Assembly: GCF_017356035.1 (NCBI RefSeq) | Contig: NZ_JAFIQX010000016.1 | Location: 1 to 64,000, forward strand | Length of the DNA stretch: 64,000 bases | Origin: Longitalea luteola | GTDB taxonomy: Bacteria; Bacteroidota; Bacteroidia; Chitinophagales; Chitinophagaceae | Reading direction: 5' to 3' | Shown: piece after piece, positions 41,754 through 52,300 of the stretch | Position numbering within the stretch: position 1 is the first letter of the stretch | Layout: the number at the start of each line of letters is the position of its first letter | The notes under the pieces: model-generated | Databases searched by the model: none | Told to the model about the DNA's origin: nothing | The model's input: only the letters and a program-made list of their open reading frames with translations | Translations under genes and position numbers: made by a program

Positions 41754-43757
41754 TCACTCCCTCAATACCTTAAACTGCGTCCTGCGGTTCAACTGCCTGC
41801 CATCCGGGTTATCGCTGCCATCCTCATTGGTATTGGGCGCAATGGGTTGGGAAGAACCATATCCCTTCGCCTGCAGCCGGTCCTTATCAATGCCTTTGCT
41901 GATGAGATATGCCACACAGGCGCGGGCGCGGGCTTCAGACAGGCGTTGATTATAGCTTTCGCTACCTTTATTGTCGGTATGTGCGCTGAGCTCAATGGAG
42001 ATCTCAGGATGAGCGGTCAGGAGCGCCACCAGTTTATCCAGCGAAGCATGGGACGTCGCGCTCAGGGTGGCTTTGTCAAAATCGTAATACACATTGTCAA
42101 GCACAACGGCTTCTTCCACGGGCGGTACTTCTTTCACCAGGCAAATGGCCGGATTGATCAGCAGTTCCGCTTCTTTATCCTGCGGCGTATAAAAAGGCAA
42201 TGAACCATTGCTGTAGCCGCTTACCGATGCCACTGCTTTCAATGGCTGGAATTCATCCAGCATAAAGGAATAAGCCCCATCGCCGGTTGTGGTTTGGGTA
42301 TGAACTATTTTTTGTTGGATCGTATCCATTATGTGGATGGTAACACCGGAAAGCGGTGTCTTATCGTCGCATGATACAACCGTTCCGCTCACCTGTTTTT
42401 TAGGCAGTATTTTCTTTAAATAAAAGAGTTCCAGGCAACAGGTAGCTTCGCGGTCGGAACTCAACCATACATCCTCGAGCACATTACGCGCGCCGCCCTT
42501 ACTTACAAAATAAATATCATCTTTTACGGAATTGACGGGGTAACCAAAGTTGACGGGCGCTGTCCATTTATCCAGCGAACCCTTGCTGTAAAAGAAATCG
42601 TAGCCGCCCATGCCCACACGGCCATTGGCCGAGAATACAAGCGTTGAGGAAGGAAGATGGTAATAAGGCGCCTGCTCATCAGCTACAGAATTGATCACAT
42701 CTCCGAGATTAGCGGTATGCACCGGTTTACCGGTTTCATCCAGTTCGGCGATCCACAGGTCAAAGCCGCCAAATCCGCCGGGCCTGTCACTGGCATACAA
42801 CAGGTGTTTACCATCGGGCATTACGAAAGGCTGTTGCGTGCTATAACCGGCAGCATTGACCAAGCTATCCAACAGTACCGGTTCGCTCCACCCATTACCG
42901 CTTTTGCGGCTGCTGTAAATACCTGATACCTTTTTGCCGCTTGAGATCATCCACCGGGTAAGAAAGAGTGTATTGCCATCAGGCGTTACACTCACTACGC
43001 CCTGGTGCGTACTGCCGGCCTGTGGTAAGGGCAGCGGTTGTACTTCGCCTGCCAGGCCTTCATTTACCGCCGTTGTATACACGCGGTTGATGTGCGACTG
43101 CTTCCTGCCCGCGGTAGTATCTACCCGGGTGGAGGTAAACAATAACGTATTTTCATTCAACCATACCGGTGCGTAATTGGCGCCTTCCGTATTCACCGGG
43201 GCAGCGGCCTTTTGCACATTGTACAGTTTCAGGTCTTTCTTTTTTAACTGGGTTTGAATGAACCGAAGGCTCATCAGTTCTTTCCTGGCCGACTCTGTAT
43301 AGTTATCGTCGGTTGTATGTTCATCAAGAAAAAGATTGAATTCTTTTTCGGCCTGTTCATAATCCGCCAGCGCCCGTAGTTCAACAGCATAGTAATAACG
43401 GGCCAGCGGAAATTCGCCGGCGCCGGCTTCCAGCGTTTTACCATAATACGTAGCAGCCTTGGTATGGTCATGCAACAGGCGGTAACTTTCAGCTACCCGG
43501 TACAACGCCTGCTGGCGGCTGCTTACCGGCACATGATTCTTTTTGGCGGCGGATGACGGAACTGAATACGGACTATACTCATCCTTCTTTAATTTTTGGT
43601 CGGCCGCACCTAAATATTTCTCGTAATACCGGGCCGCAGAAAAATAATCAGCTTTTTTATAATAATTATCTGCTGCCCGCAAATAATCATATGTAAACTG
43701 AGCTTTGGCTGCCAGCATGCAGCAAGCTATAATACCGGTAGCAATGATCTTCTTCAT
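41754..43757 (-). CDS. OmpA family protein with TPR, PD40 and carboxypeptidase-regulatory-like domains
   Basis: About 667 residues from the ATG at 43757. Signal peptide MKKIIATGIIACCMLAAKAQ. Residues about 20-160 are TPR-like (AADNYYKKADYFSAARYYE, YYAVELRALADYEQAEKEF). About 185-430 are WD40-like PD40 repeats (LLYASDRPGGFGGFDLW, LVFSANGRVGMGGYDFF). A carboxypeptidase-regulatory-like domain (VSGTVVSCDDKTPLSGVTI) follows. The C-terminal 115 residues are an OmpA domain that binds peptidoglycan (YYDFDKATL, LSAHTDNKGSESYNQRLSE). Such proteins sit between PorP/SprF genes and are thought to tether the outer-membrane complex. It is read in the minus direction between the two PorP/SprF genes. Confidence 0.92.
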   Translation of the reverse strand: MKKIIATGIIACCMLAAKAQFTYDYLRAADNYYKKADYFSAARYYEKYLGAADQKLKKDEYSPYSVPSSAAKKNHVPVSSRQQALYRVAESYRLLHDHTKAATYYGKTLEAGAGEFPLARYYYAVELRALADYEQAEKEFNLFLDEHTTDDNYTESARKELMSLRFIQTQLKKKDLKLYNVQKAAAPVNTEGANYAPVWLNENTLLFTSTRVDTTAGRKQSHINRVYTTAVNEGLAGEVQPLPLPQAGSTHQGVVSVTPDGNTLFLTRWMISSGKKVSGIYSSRKSGNGWSEPVLLDSLVNAAGYSTQQPFVMPDGKHLLYASDRPGGFGGFDLWIAELDETGKPVHTANLGDVINSVADEQAPYYHLPSSTLVFSANGRVGMGGYDFFYSKGSLDKWTAPVNFGYPVNSVKDDIYFVSKGGARNVLEDVWLSSDREATCCLELFYLKKILPKKQVSGTVVSCDDKTPLSGVTIHIMDTIQQKIVHTQTTTGDGAYSFMLDEFQPLKAVASVSGYSNGSLPFYTPQDKEAELLINPAICLVKEVPPVEEAVVLDNVYYDFDKATLSATSHASLDKLVALLTAHPEISIELSAHTDNKGSESYNQRLSEARARACVAYLISKGIDKDRLQAKGYGSSQPIAPNTNEDGSDNPDGRQLNRRTQFKVLRE

Positions 43758-43896
43758 GTGATAAGTTTGATAATTCACAAATCCTGGTTTTCATAGGCAG
43801 CAATCGCGTGTTCTATATAGCAGGGAATTGTTTTTCTAAAAAATAGCGGTTGGTAGAAACCAACCGCCGGTTTCCTGGACATTGGTGTACCTATGA

Positions 43897-44895
43897 CTAT
43901 AAGCGCGGACAGACAAATTCAACTTCTGGTGTTTTAACCGATCTTCTTCCAATAAAGGATAAGGAGATCTCAAAGCTGTTCGACCCATTGGCCATCTTTC
44001 CCAGATCGGAAGTATTCACATCATAACTCACTCCCAGCACTATATTTTTATGGGCAAAACCGACATAGGGCGACAAAGCATCTTTAAAGCGGTAATTCGC
44101 ACCCAGCATTACATCGGTGCCGGGCGCCGCTATGAGGCGGGCATAAGCACCTACCATTTTCTCCGTAGCTGTTCCCTGTTTCAGGTATAAGATATTCGGT
44201 GTCAGGCTTAGTACATCCGACAACGTTATTCGCAACCCTGCATGGCCGGTGAAACGCATGGGCAGGCGCGAATTGCCGGAGGCGCTGAAATGATCATCGG
44301 GCCGCGTAAGATGGGCAACCGAGAACCCGCCAAATAAATTCAATTTCTTACCCGGCTGTGCGTCGTAATACAGGATACCGGCAGCTGCATCGAATGAAGT
44401 GGAAGATGTTCTGCTGAACGATTCTGCAGAAGTAGCACCGGGATTGTAACCAGTGATCGGGTTCCACTGATCGCCAAAGGAGAGCTTCGACCGGTTGAAT
44501 CGCCGTTGTATCACCCCTATTTGCATACCCATCACTACCCGATGATATTCCTGCGGTCCGAAACGAACTCCGTTATAGGCATAACTGGCGTATGCCGTAA
44601 GATAATTATAGCCGCCATCGCCGGCCGTCTGGTTCAATACATTGGCGCCGAAACTGGAATTCCTGTTGGTGGTAAAATCAACCGCAACGCCGGGGGTGGT
44701 GAATGGACTACTGATATTTCCCCACTGTGACCGGTAGATGCCCGATATACGGTAATCACCGTCAAAAGCGCCGGTAAGGGCCGGGTTCAGCCAGGCAGGA
44801 TAAACGTAGTATTGCGAAAAATGCGGATCCACCTGCGCCTTCACTACATGGGCGCCCAAACAAACTACGATTAACAGTATTATACTTCTTCTCAT
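43897..44895 (-). CDS. PorP/SprF family type IX secretion protein
   Basis: 332 residues. Signal peptide MRRSIILLIVVCLGAHVVKAQ, then the family start VDPHFSQYYVYPAWLNPALTG and beta-barrel strands. Residues such as SSFGANVLNQTAGDGG and FGGFSVAHLTRPDDHF are typical of SprF-like proteins. It lies 97 bases downstream of the 1440-residue PKD/CHU_C gene, the usual cargo partner. The spacer between them carries another degenerate repeat (GGCTAGTGGCTAGCGGC, about 44939-44970). Confidence 0.93.
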   Translation of the reverse strand: MRRSIILLIVVCLGAHVVKAQVDPHFSQYYVYPAWLNPALTGAFDGDYRISGIYRSQWGNISSPFTTPGVAVDFTTNRNSSFGANVLNQTAGDGGYNYLTAYASYAYNGVRFGPQEYHRVVMGMQIGVIQRRFNRSKLSFGDQWNPITGYNPGATSAESFSRTSSTSFDAAAGILYYDAQPGKKLNLFGGFSVAHLTRPDDHFSASGNSRLPMRFTGHAGLRITLSDVLSLTPNILYLKQGTATEKMVGAYARLIAAPGTDVMLGANYRFKDALSPYVGFAHKNIVLGVSYDVNTSDLGKMANGSNSFEISLSFIGRRSVKTPEVEFVCPRL

Positions 44896-44992
44896 TACGT
44901 ATAGTTTTGTTTATGATCAATAGTATCTTTTCGTGAACAGGCTAGTGGCTAGCGGCAAATGGCTGGCAGGGTCCTTTCCTACTTCATACTAC

Positions 44993-47900
44993 CTACTTCA
45001 CAATAGTCACAGACCCTGTAAGAGGGGTGAACCCACTCTTCAGATGAATAACATAGTAATATGTAGCCATCGGCAATACCTTACCTCCCACAGTTCCGTC
45101 CCACGGTGTTCCATAACCGGCCGAGTAAAATACCCGTTGTCCATAGCGATTGAAGACCTCCACGGTGCAGCCGGGATAATCACTCAGGTTGGTGATGTTC
45201 CAGGTATCATGAATACCGTCTCCGTTCGGTGAAAAGGCATTGGGTGTTTTTACCGGTTTCAGGATTTTGACTTTCAGGAAATCCGATGCTGTGCACTGAC
45301 CCTCGCCCAGCGCCGTAAGCGTGTACGTTTCATCGGCCATCGCCTGCAGTACCGGCCGTAATACATTGGCATTGTTCAGGCCGGTCCCGGGCGACCAGTT
45401 AAACCTAAGCACCGTTGAGTCGTTGGCAGTCGGATTGAACTGCACCACCGTTCCCTGTGGTACGGTGAAGGATGGACCGGCATCTATCACCGGCTGCAGA
45501 TAGACCACCACGTTTTTGGTAAAGGGTTGCGAAACGCAACCAACAGCGGTGGTCACCTGTAATTGCACCGTATAGGTACCCGGTAGCTTATATCGGTTCA
45601 CCGGGTCCTGTACAGTGGAAGAACTACCATCACCAAAACGCCAGTTCCATTGTTGAATAGAACTGTTATTGGTAATACTTTCATCGTTGAATGCATTATC
45701 GGCGCCCTGGCACAAGGTGTCAGGCGCTACCGTAAAGGCCGCAACAGGCTTATCAAAGAATGAGGTCAATGTTTTAGAAGCCTCGCTGCTACAGCCCCAG
45801 GAAGAAGTAGCGTTGAGATGCACGGGGTATGTGCCGGCGGCTGCATACACATGACTTGCATTAACAGCATGCGACACCGCGCTGTTATCACCGAAATCCC
45901 AGGTATAAGCAAGCGACGAATTATCAGCCACTGTAGATGCATTTTTAAAGTCGGCCGCTCCACCCGGCATACATACCGCTGCTGGCAAACTGAAATCAGC
46001 TACCGGCAGCGGATGTACTGTTACTGTCCGGGTTGCTGTATCACTGATGCACCCCTGATCGCTCACTGCTACCAGCTTTACAGCATACGTGTTGTATGAT
46101 GACCATGTGTGTGTAAAGACATTACTGTTGGTATGCGTAACCCAGTTGCCATCACCGAAATTCCATCGCCAGGATGTAATAGTGCCTGATGGTATGGTTG
46201 ACTGATCGGTGAACGTGGCTGACTGGTTCAAACAGATATCGCTGTTGGCCGTAAAGGCAGCCACCGGTTTGGGATATACCGTAATGGAACTGGTGATTGA
46301 CTCGGTACAGCCACCAGTAGTTGTAAATGTGTATGTAATTGTATGGGTGCCGGGGCCTGCAATGGCAGGATTGAAACCACCGGTTGCCGTGGTGCCCGGA
46401 CCACTGTACACTCCTGTGCCGGGAACACCATTGGTGACTGTGGCTGTGGCCACAGAGACCGATGAAGCGATGCTGCCGCAAACGGCCGGCAGTGATGAAA
46501 AGCTTAACCGGGGCCGCAAGCTGAAGCTTGCCGGCACCGTAATATCTTTTGTACAGCCATTGGCAGTAGTTACACTTAGTTGAATAGAATAGTTGCCAAA
46601 GCTGTACGTGTGTTCAGGATGCCGGAGCGTTGATGTGTTCGGGTTACCTGGCGTTGCACTCGGATCACCGAAATTCCAGTTCCAGCTGGTCAGTGTTTGT
46701 CCATCCGGAACTTTGGTCGTATCGGTAAACTGAACAATTCCATTGTCGGGCAAACAGCCGGCCGGATAGCTGAAACCAGGCTGTGGCTTGGCATATACGG
46801 TAACAGGAACCAGAGCCGTGTCACTCACACAGGCATTGCTCACTTTCACTACGTGTCTGGCTGTGTACATACCATAAGCCGGGTATGCGACAGATTGCGG
46901 ATCACCGGTAGTTGCAGTGATCGTTGTATTATTTCCAAAATCCCAATACCAACTATTTACCGGCGCCGGACCGCCATACGATGATGTTGTACTGAATGTA
47001 ATGGTGCCATCTTCACAATCTGCCAGTGGTGTGGCGCTTACCGTTGTTACCGGTGGTGCATATACAGTAATAACTTTGGTAACATCTGCCACACAACCGT
47101 CGCCGGTGACGACTTCCAGGTGTACGTTCTGCGTACCCACGGTGGCCAACAGTTTAGAAGGATTTTGCGCACCATCTTTGCTGCCGTCGGCAAAAGTCCA
47201 ACGCCATTGCCCGATCGTGTAGGCTCCCGTAGAAGCGGGACCTGTAAACTCAACGGCATCTTTTATACATCCCGTCGGATGCGAGAAAGTAAAATCGGCG
47301 GTTGGCCGTGGCTTCACTTCGATGGAGATCTTTAATTCTTCGGTATTATTACAATTATCCAGCGATAAACTGGTTGATCTGATCGGTATCGTGTAAGTGC
47401 CGGGTGTATTGAAAATATAGTCACCAGGCAACGTGTATTTATAGTAGGTAATGCCGTTGATGGATTCCGTACCGTCATAGGCCGTTGAGGCGGGATCTAA
47501 GACCACGTCGGCATTGGGCGTAACCACAGCACCCAGGCTGCTGATATTCCAAACCAGTTTTAATGGCTGATAACGGATCAGTGCCGACAATTTCACCGGT
47601 GTATTTACACAGGTGAATGGATGGCTGTTCTTTCCGCCGTTGGTGGTATCAGGTTGATTATGTACACTACCCACGGCATTGAGGTTGTTCAGGTAAGTAC
47701 CAATATTATAAGCATAACTTTCCACACTGCCCAATCCATAGGTAATACCGGTAAAGGCTGAATCGCAGGTGACCATACATTGCCCTAAGGGCGCTGCCGG
47801 CGGAATGGGACAATCCCATCTTTTTATGGCGACAGAATAACCCGGCATATTGGGATGTGTATAAGAGGTGAACGCAGCGCTGTTATCAATCCGCAAAGAG

Positions 47901-49243
47901 GTCAAACCGGCCGTGGGCACTACCACGGTTACATAGTTCACTTCTATCCGTTCTTTATTATTGCGGAAGAAGCCCACACGTTTGATCGCCTGCTCTAGCG
48001 GGCTGAGTACTACCATTTCGGGATCACCGAGCCCACCATTACCCAGGCAACCACCGCCAGTCATGAATTGCATTACTTCAATAGGCTTATCTGCTTCAAT
48101 GAGATCGGCTGTAGCGCTTTCATATACATAATAGTTACCGTTCACCAGTGTAGCGTTGAGCGGTGGCGCCGTGATCAGCTGGTTATTCACCCGTACTACG
48201 GTTGCCGGGTCACTCACCGCCACTTTATACAAACTCCTTGCAAACGACAAAGGCGTACCCGACCCCGAGAAAGGCGCGGTCAAATACCGTTTGCCCCAGG
48301 CATGCCGTGGAAACAATTGCTGGTTATCATTATCACCACCGCCGGTGCCACAGGAAGCGGGATTGCCCGTGCGGCTGCTGCCGGCAAATACCGCGATGGG
48401 ATTGCAATCGTTGGCGCCGTTGGCCATGGATCGAACGATGGTGCCCGTTAGCTCCTTGCCCGTACCGGAATTACCGCCATTACCGTTGGCATCGGCGCCG
48501 TCGTTGGCGCCTACGATCTGGTATATCTGTCCCTTCATTAAAGTAATGGTTGACGTAACGCCGGGCTGCAGGCCTGTTCTGTTTTGCGCCCGGGTTTGCA
48601 CAGAAGGTGTAACCTGGATGACCGTATTGTCTTTGCTGGCGATAACATACAGCCAGTTATAACAGTTGCTGGCATAACTTTGCCGGCTGTTCAACGACAC
48701 ATAGGAATAACCCCAGGCGGTGACCGGCAACAACATGGTAGCGCCTGAGGAAGCAGAACCATAAATGTGCGCATAGGCAACAATGGGCACGTTGCTTTCG
48801 ATGTGTATCCCTTTCTTTCTGAAAACACCTGCCCCACCCGTACCTGCCGGTGGCGGATCTGAAAACAGGCGTGCATCATAGTTAGGGTCACTGAGCGGAT
48901 CGCCCGGTGCTGCAGCTACATTCACCGGTCCTTTTGGAATGATGTCAGAAGCAATGACGGTGAAGGCCGGTATCGTATAGGTTTTACGCCACCAGGTGTT
49001 GAAGAACGGTCCGCTGCTGTCGAGTGTTACGGTAACCGTAGCAGGCTGGTCTTCGGCACTCAGGTACAACACCATGTTCATGTCATTCGATCCCTGTTCC
49101 ATGAACTGATGATGCCCATACCCAACCCAGAACTCGGTGCCCCGGTTCGAGATCGCCTGGCCTGTGGCCCATACGCAACTTAACAGCATCACAAATCCCA
49201 GCAGCATTCGCCTTCCCAATGTATGTTCGTGATTGCATACCAT
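44993..49243 (-). CDS. Large PKD-repeat surface protein with type B (CHU_C) sorting domain
   Basis: About 1416 residues from the ATG at 49243; a longer frame to 49315 is less likely because the signal peptide (LLGFVMLLSCVWATGQ) then starts too far in. The N-terminal 500 residues are an IgGFc-binding-like domain (GTEFWVGYGHHQFMEQ, MNMVLYLSAEDQPATV, IVAYAHIYGSASSGATM). PKD domains follow in tandem (for example TADFTFSHPTGC, GQWRWTFADGS, SWRWNFGDGNW). The last 85 residues are a gliding-motility/CHU_C sorting domain (TPNAFSPNGDGIHDTWN, VEVFNRYGQRVFYS). It is likely secreted by T9SS and held by PorP/SprF. It is a clear paralogue of the last third of its giant neighbour. Confidence 0.92.
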   Translation of the reverse strand: MVCNHEHTLGRRMLLGFVMLLSCVWATGQAISNRGTEFWVGYGHHQFMEQGSNDMNMVLYLSAEDQPATVTVTLDSSGPFFNTWWRKTYTIPAFTVIASDIIPKGPVNVAAAPGDPLSDPNYDARLFSDPPPAGTGGAGVFRKKGIHIESNVPIVAYAHIYGSASSGATMLLPVTAWGYSYVSLNSRQSYASNCYNWLYVIASKDNTVIQVTPSVQTRAQNRTGLQPGVTSTITLMKGQIYQIVGANDGADANGNGGNSGTGKELTGTIVRSMANGANDCNPIAVFAGSSRTGNPASCGTGGGDNDNQQLFPRHAWGKRYLTAPFSGSGTPLSFARSLYKVAVSDPATVVRVNNQLITAPPLNATLVNGNYYVYESATADLIEADKPIEVMQFMTGGGCLGNGGLGDPEMVVLSPLEQAIKRVGFFRNNKERIEVNYVTVVVPTAGLTSLRIDNSAAFTSYTHPNMPGYSVAIKRWDCPIPPAAPLGQCMVTCDSAFTGITYGLGSVESYAYNIGTYLNNLNAVGSVHNQPDTTNGGKNSHPFTCVNTPVKLSALIRYQPLKLVWNISSLGAVVTPNADVVLDPASTAYDGTESINGITYYKYTLPGDYIFNTPGTYTIPIRSTSLSLDNCNNTEELKISIEVKPRPTADFTFSHPTGCIKDAVEFTGPASTGAYTIGQWRWTFADGSKDGAQNPSKLLATVGTQNVHLEVVTGDGCVADVTKVITVYAPPVTTVSATPLADCEDGTITFSTTSSYGGPAPVNSWYWDFGNNTTITATTGDPQSVAYPAYGMYTARHVVKVSNACVSDTALVPVTVYAKPQPGFSYPAGCLPDNGIVQFTDTTKVPDGQTLTSWNWNFGDPSATPGNPNTSTLRHPEHTYSFGNYSIQLSVTTANGCTKDITVPASFSLRPRLSFSSLPAVCGSIASSVSVATATVTNGVPGTGVYSGPGTTATGGFNPAIAGPGTHTITYTFTTTGGCTESITSSITVYPKPVAAFTANSDICLNQSATFTDQSTIPSGTITSWRWNFGDGNWVTHTNSNVFTHTWSSYNTYAVKLVAVSDQGCISDTATRTVTVHPLPVADFSLPAAVCMPGGAADFKNASTVADNSSLAYTWDFGDNSAVSHAVNASHVYAAAGTYPVHLNATSSWGCSSEASKTLTSFFDKPVAAFTVAPDTLCQGADNAFNDESITNNSSIQQWNWRFGDGSSSTVQDPVNRYKLPGTYTVQLQVTTAVGCVSQPFTKNVVVYLQPVIDAGPSFTVPQGTVVQFNPTANDSTVLRFNWSPGTGLNNANVLRPVLQAMADETYTLTALGEGQCTASDFLKVKILKPVKTPNAFSPNGDGIHDTWNITNLSDYPGCTVEVFNRYGQRVFYSAGYGTPWDGTVGGKVLPMATYYYVIHLKSGFTPLTGSVTIVK

Positions 49244-49307
49244 ATTGCCTGTGTTTAATACATTTTTAGTTAATGACCGCTCCTGCCACCGCGCCGCAGT
49301 GTATTGC

Positions 49308-49344
49308 ATTTGCACAACTTGTCCCGACTTTAGCCGGGATTTGC
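49308..49344. repeat. Dispersed hairpin repeat, copy 2
   Basis: 37 bases, differing from copy 1 at 30928 by one missing C and two base changes. The stem CCCGACT / AGCCGGG has one A-C mismatch on the plus strand but a G-U pair on the minus strand. It lies between the stop of the giant adhesin and the start of the PKD protein, where a terminator or processing signal would fit. Confidence 0.75.
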
Positions 49345-49364
49345 TAATTTGCTAATTGCCTTTC

Positions 49365-52300
49365 CTATCTTATAAGATTGATTGCCCCCTTCTTATCCAG
49401 CACGGTCCCATCTGTCAATATCATCCGGCATACGTACATGTACACGCCGCTTGGCTGCAGTTTACCTTTGTGTGTTCCATCCCAGCCCCTGTTTTGGTCA
49501 GCGGATTCAAACAGTTTTTCACCCCACTGGTTAAACACCATCAGCTTCATTTCCCTGATCTTGTAACCATATACTTTTAACACATCATTCAGGCCATCGC
49601 CATTCGGTGTAAAGCTGTTCGGGATGAATACACCATCGGGTAATACCTGTTGCGAAACCGGGGCCGATACACTTTCCACGCAGGCGCTCACCGCTTTCAC
49701 GATGATGGTTACGGTTTGTAATGGTTGCAGGCCGGCTACAGTGTGGGTCAAACCTGCAGCGCCTGCACTTGGCGTTGACCAGTTATTACCATTATCCAGT
49801 GAAACCTGGTAGCCGGTTGCACCCGGCACAACATTCCACTTGAACCGCACGAGGTTGCTCGCGAGGGAATCAACCGATACCACCGGCTGTAGAATGGCGC
49901 TTTGCACAGCCACTGATACTTTGGTCATTGCCGAGCTGCATCCGGTTGTTGACGTTTGCTGCACATAGTAATCTGTGCCGCTTGTTATATTGGTCAGTGT
50001 TAATGATGGTCCGCTACCCAGGGCGGCGCCACCGTTGGGCGATGCATACCAGGTGTAGGTAACTCCGGCAGCCGGGTTCTGCACCTGTAGCGTGGTATCG
50101 GCACCGGTACATACGGTTACAGAATTAACGGTGACGAGCGGTATGGGGTTTACGACGATCTCTTTGGTGGTATCACCCACACAACCGTCGGCGGTGATGG
50201 ATTGTAATTTCTCCGTGTAGGTACCTGCCGTATTGTAGTTGAAACTAACCTGCTGGCCATTGGCCTTGCTGCCGTCATGGAACTCCCATTTCCACTGGTT
50301 CACGGCAATGCCATTCTGCGCAGTAGTTTCACCGGTGAACGCAGCTACATTATTTACACAACCTGCAAAATTGACGGCGAAGTCGGCTTTCGGCGCCGGC
50401 ACCACCTGTACATAGATGAGGTCGCGGCCGGTATGATCACAACTTTCAATATCCGGGTGATCATACACGATCTCGATGGTATATACACCCGGATTGGCAA
50501 ACCTGTAATCCTGGTTCAGCGGGAATACATAGTTCTTAACGCCGTTGATCATCAGGCTGTCGCCGGGCACCGGCGTATTCACCGTTACATCTGCATTGGG
50601 CGACAGGCCAGGCACGCGACTGAATCTCCACGTCAGCGTATTCGGAATGAACGGCAGGTAACCGGTAAACCGGAACGGTGTTCCTGCGCAGGTATATTCT
50701 GCTTTGTTTCCATTGTTCAATGTATTGGAAATGGTTCCGAGCCCTTGCAGGGTCTTCACCATGGCCCCCACGTTGTACCCATAACTTTCAACACTGCCTA
50801 ACCCATATACCAGTCCCAAATAGGCAGAATCACTTTCAACGGAGCTTTGTCCTGCCCCGGCCGGCCATTTTTTGATGGCAACTGTATAACCGGGTTGCGA
50901 ATGCGCATAACTATGTTTGTCAGCAGCAGGTATTGCACTCCAGGGCACGCCATCGATCTTGAGCGAGCTCATACCGGCATCCGGAACGATGAGCGTTAAA
51001 TAATTCAACGTGATGGCGTCGCGGTTGTTTCTGTAAAAGCCGGAGAACCCATCGATCGCCTGTTCCAACGGACTTAAGATATTGCTTTCGGGATCACCCA
51101 GGCCGCTGGTATTGGGGCAACTGCCTGAGGAGGACATATACTGTACCATGGTAACCGGCTTATCAGCGGTAATAATATCTGCTGTATTACTTTCATATTG
51201 ATAGTATCTGTTGTTGATCAGTTGCGTTGGCAGGAATGCTATATTGTTCCGTTTAACTACGGTCGTAGGGTCTTTCACGAGGATCCGGTAAATATTCGTC
51301 ATCAGTGTACTGATATTGCCGCTGGTAGAGGTAGGTGCAGTTAAGTAAGTTTTACCCCAGGCTGAATACGGGAAGGTCTGTTGCAGGAAGAGGTCGCCCG
51401 ATGAACCGGTCTCGTTGCAACCCAAACCGGTACGCGAACTTCCGGTGAACACCCCTATAGCATGACATTCGTTATTGGCATTTGGAATTGATTTTATGAT
51501 GGAACCGGTGAGGTCGTAACCTTCACTACCCCCTTGCATGGCGCCCAGCACCTGGTATACTTCCCCGGCATTCAGCGTTATCTGGAACGGTACATTGGCA
51601 GGTCGCCCACCCAATGTAGGAACGGAAGGCGTGATCTCCACCACGGTGTTATTCTTATCGGCCAGCACCATAATGGTTGTATAAGCGCCGGTGCTGCTGT
51701 AATTCTGGCGGTTGTTCAGTGAATAGTATTCGTATCCCCATACGCCTACCGGGAACAACATGGTGGCGCCTGAGTTGGCGCTGGCGAAAATATGCGCATA
51801 GGTTGTAATGGGCACATCGCTTACGATGCTGATACCGCGGTTGTACAATCCTTCATCCAGCAGGCGGGCATCGTCCAAACCCGTTTTAGGCATGAAATCC
51901 GACGCTCTTGTCGTAAATGGCGGAATGGTATAGTTACGCACCCAGTTCGTTCCATTGATGCGGATCTGCACATTGGCCGGCTGATCGGTAGTGCTCATAT
52001 AGATCACCATTTCCTGTGAATTACCACCAGGGTTAAAATCATAGCTTCGTTGATACCCTACCCAGAACCGTTTGCCGCGGTTCGAACTGTCTTTCTCAGG
52101 CAGCACCGGTGGTGCGTATGGATTTATCAGTCCGGTAAAGCGGTCCATATAATTCACCGGGTTTTGCGTGATCTTCCGCTTCAGCACATCCACGCGGCTG
52201 CTGAACCCTACTATCCAGGCGTTCGACACCGTTGTTTTTCCCAGGCCCAGCTGGTGCTGATCAGGTATCGATCCCTGCCATGGATCCAGGTAGAACAGTT

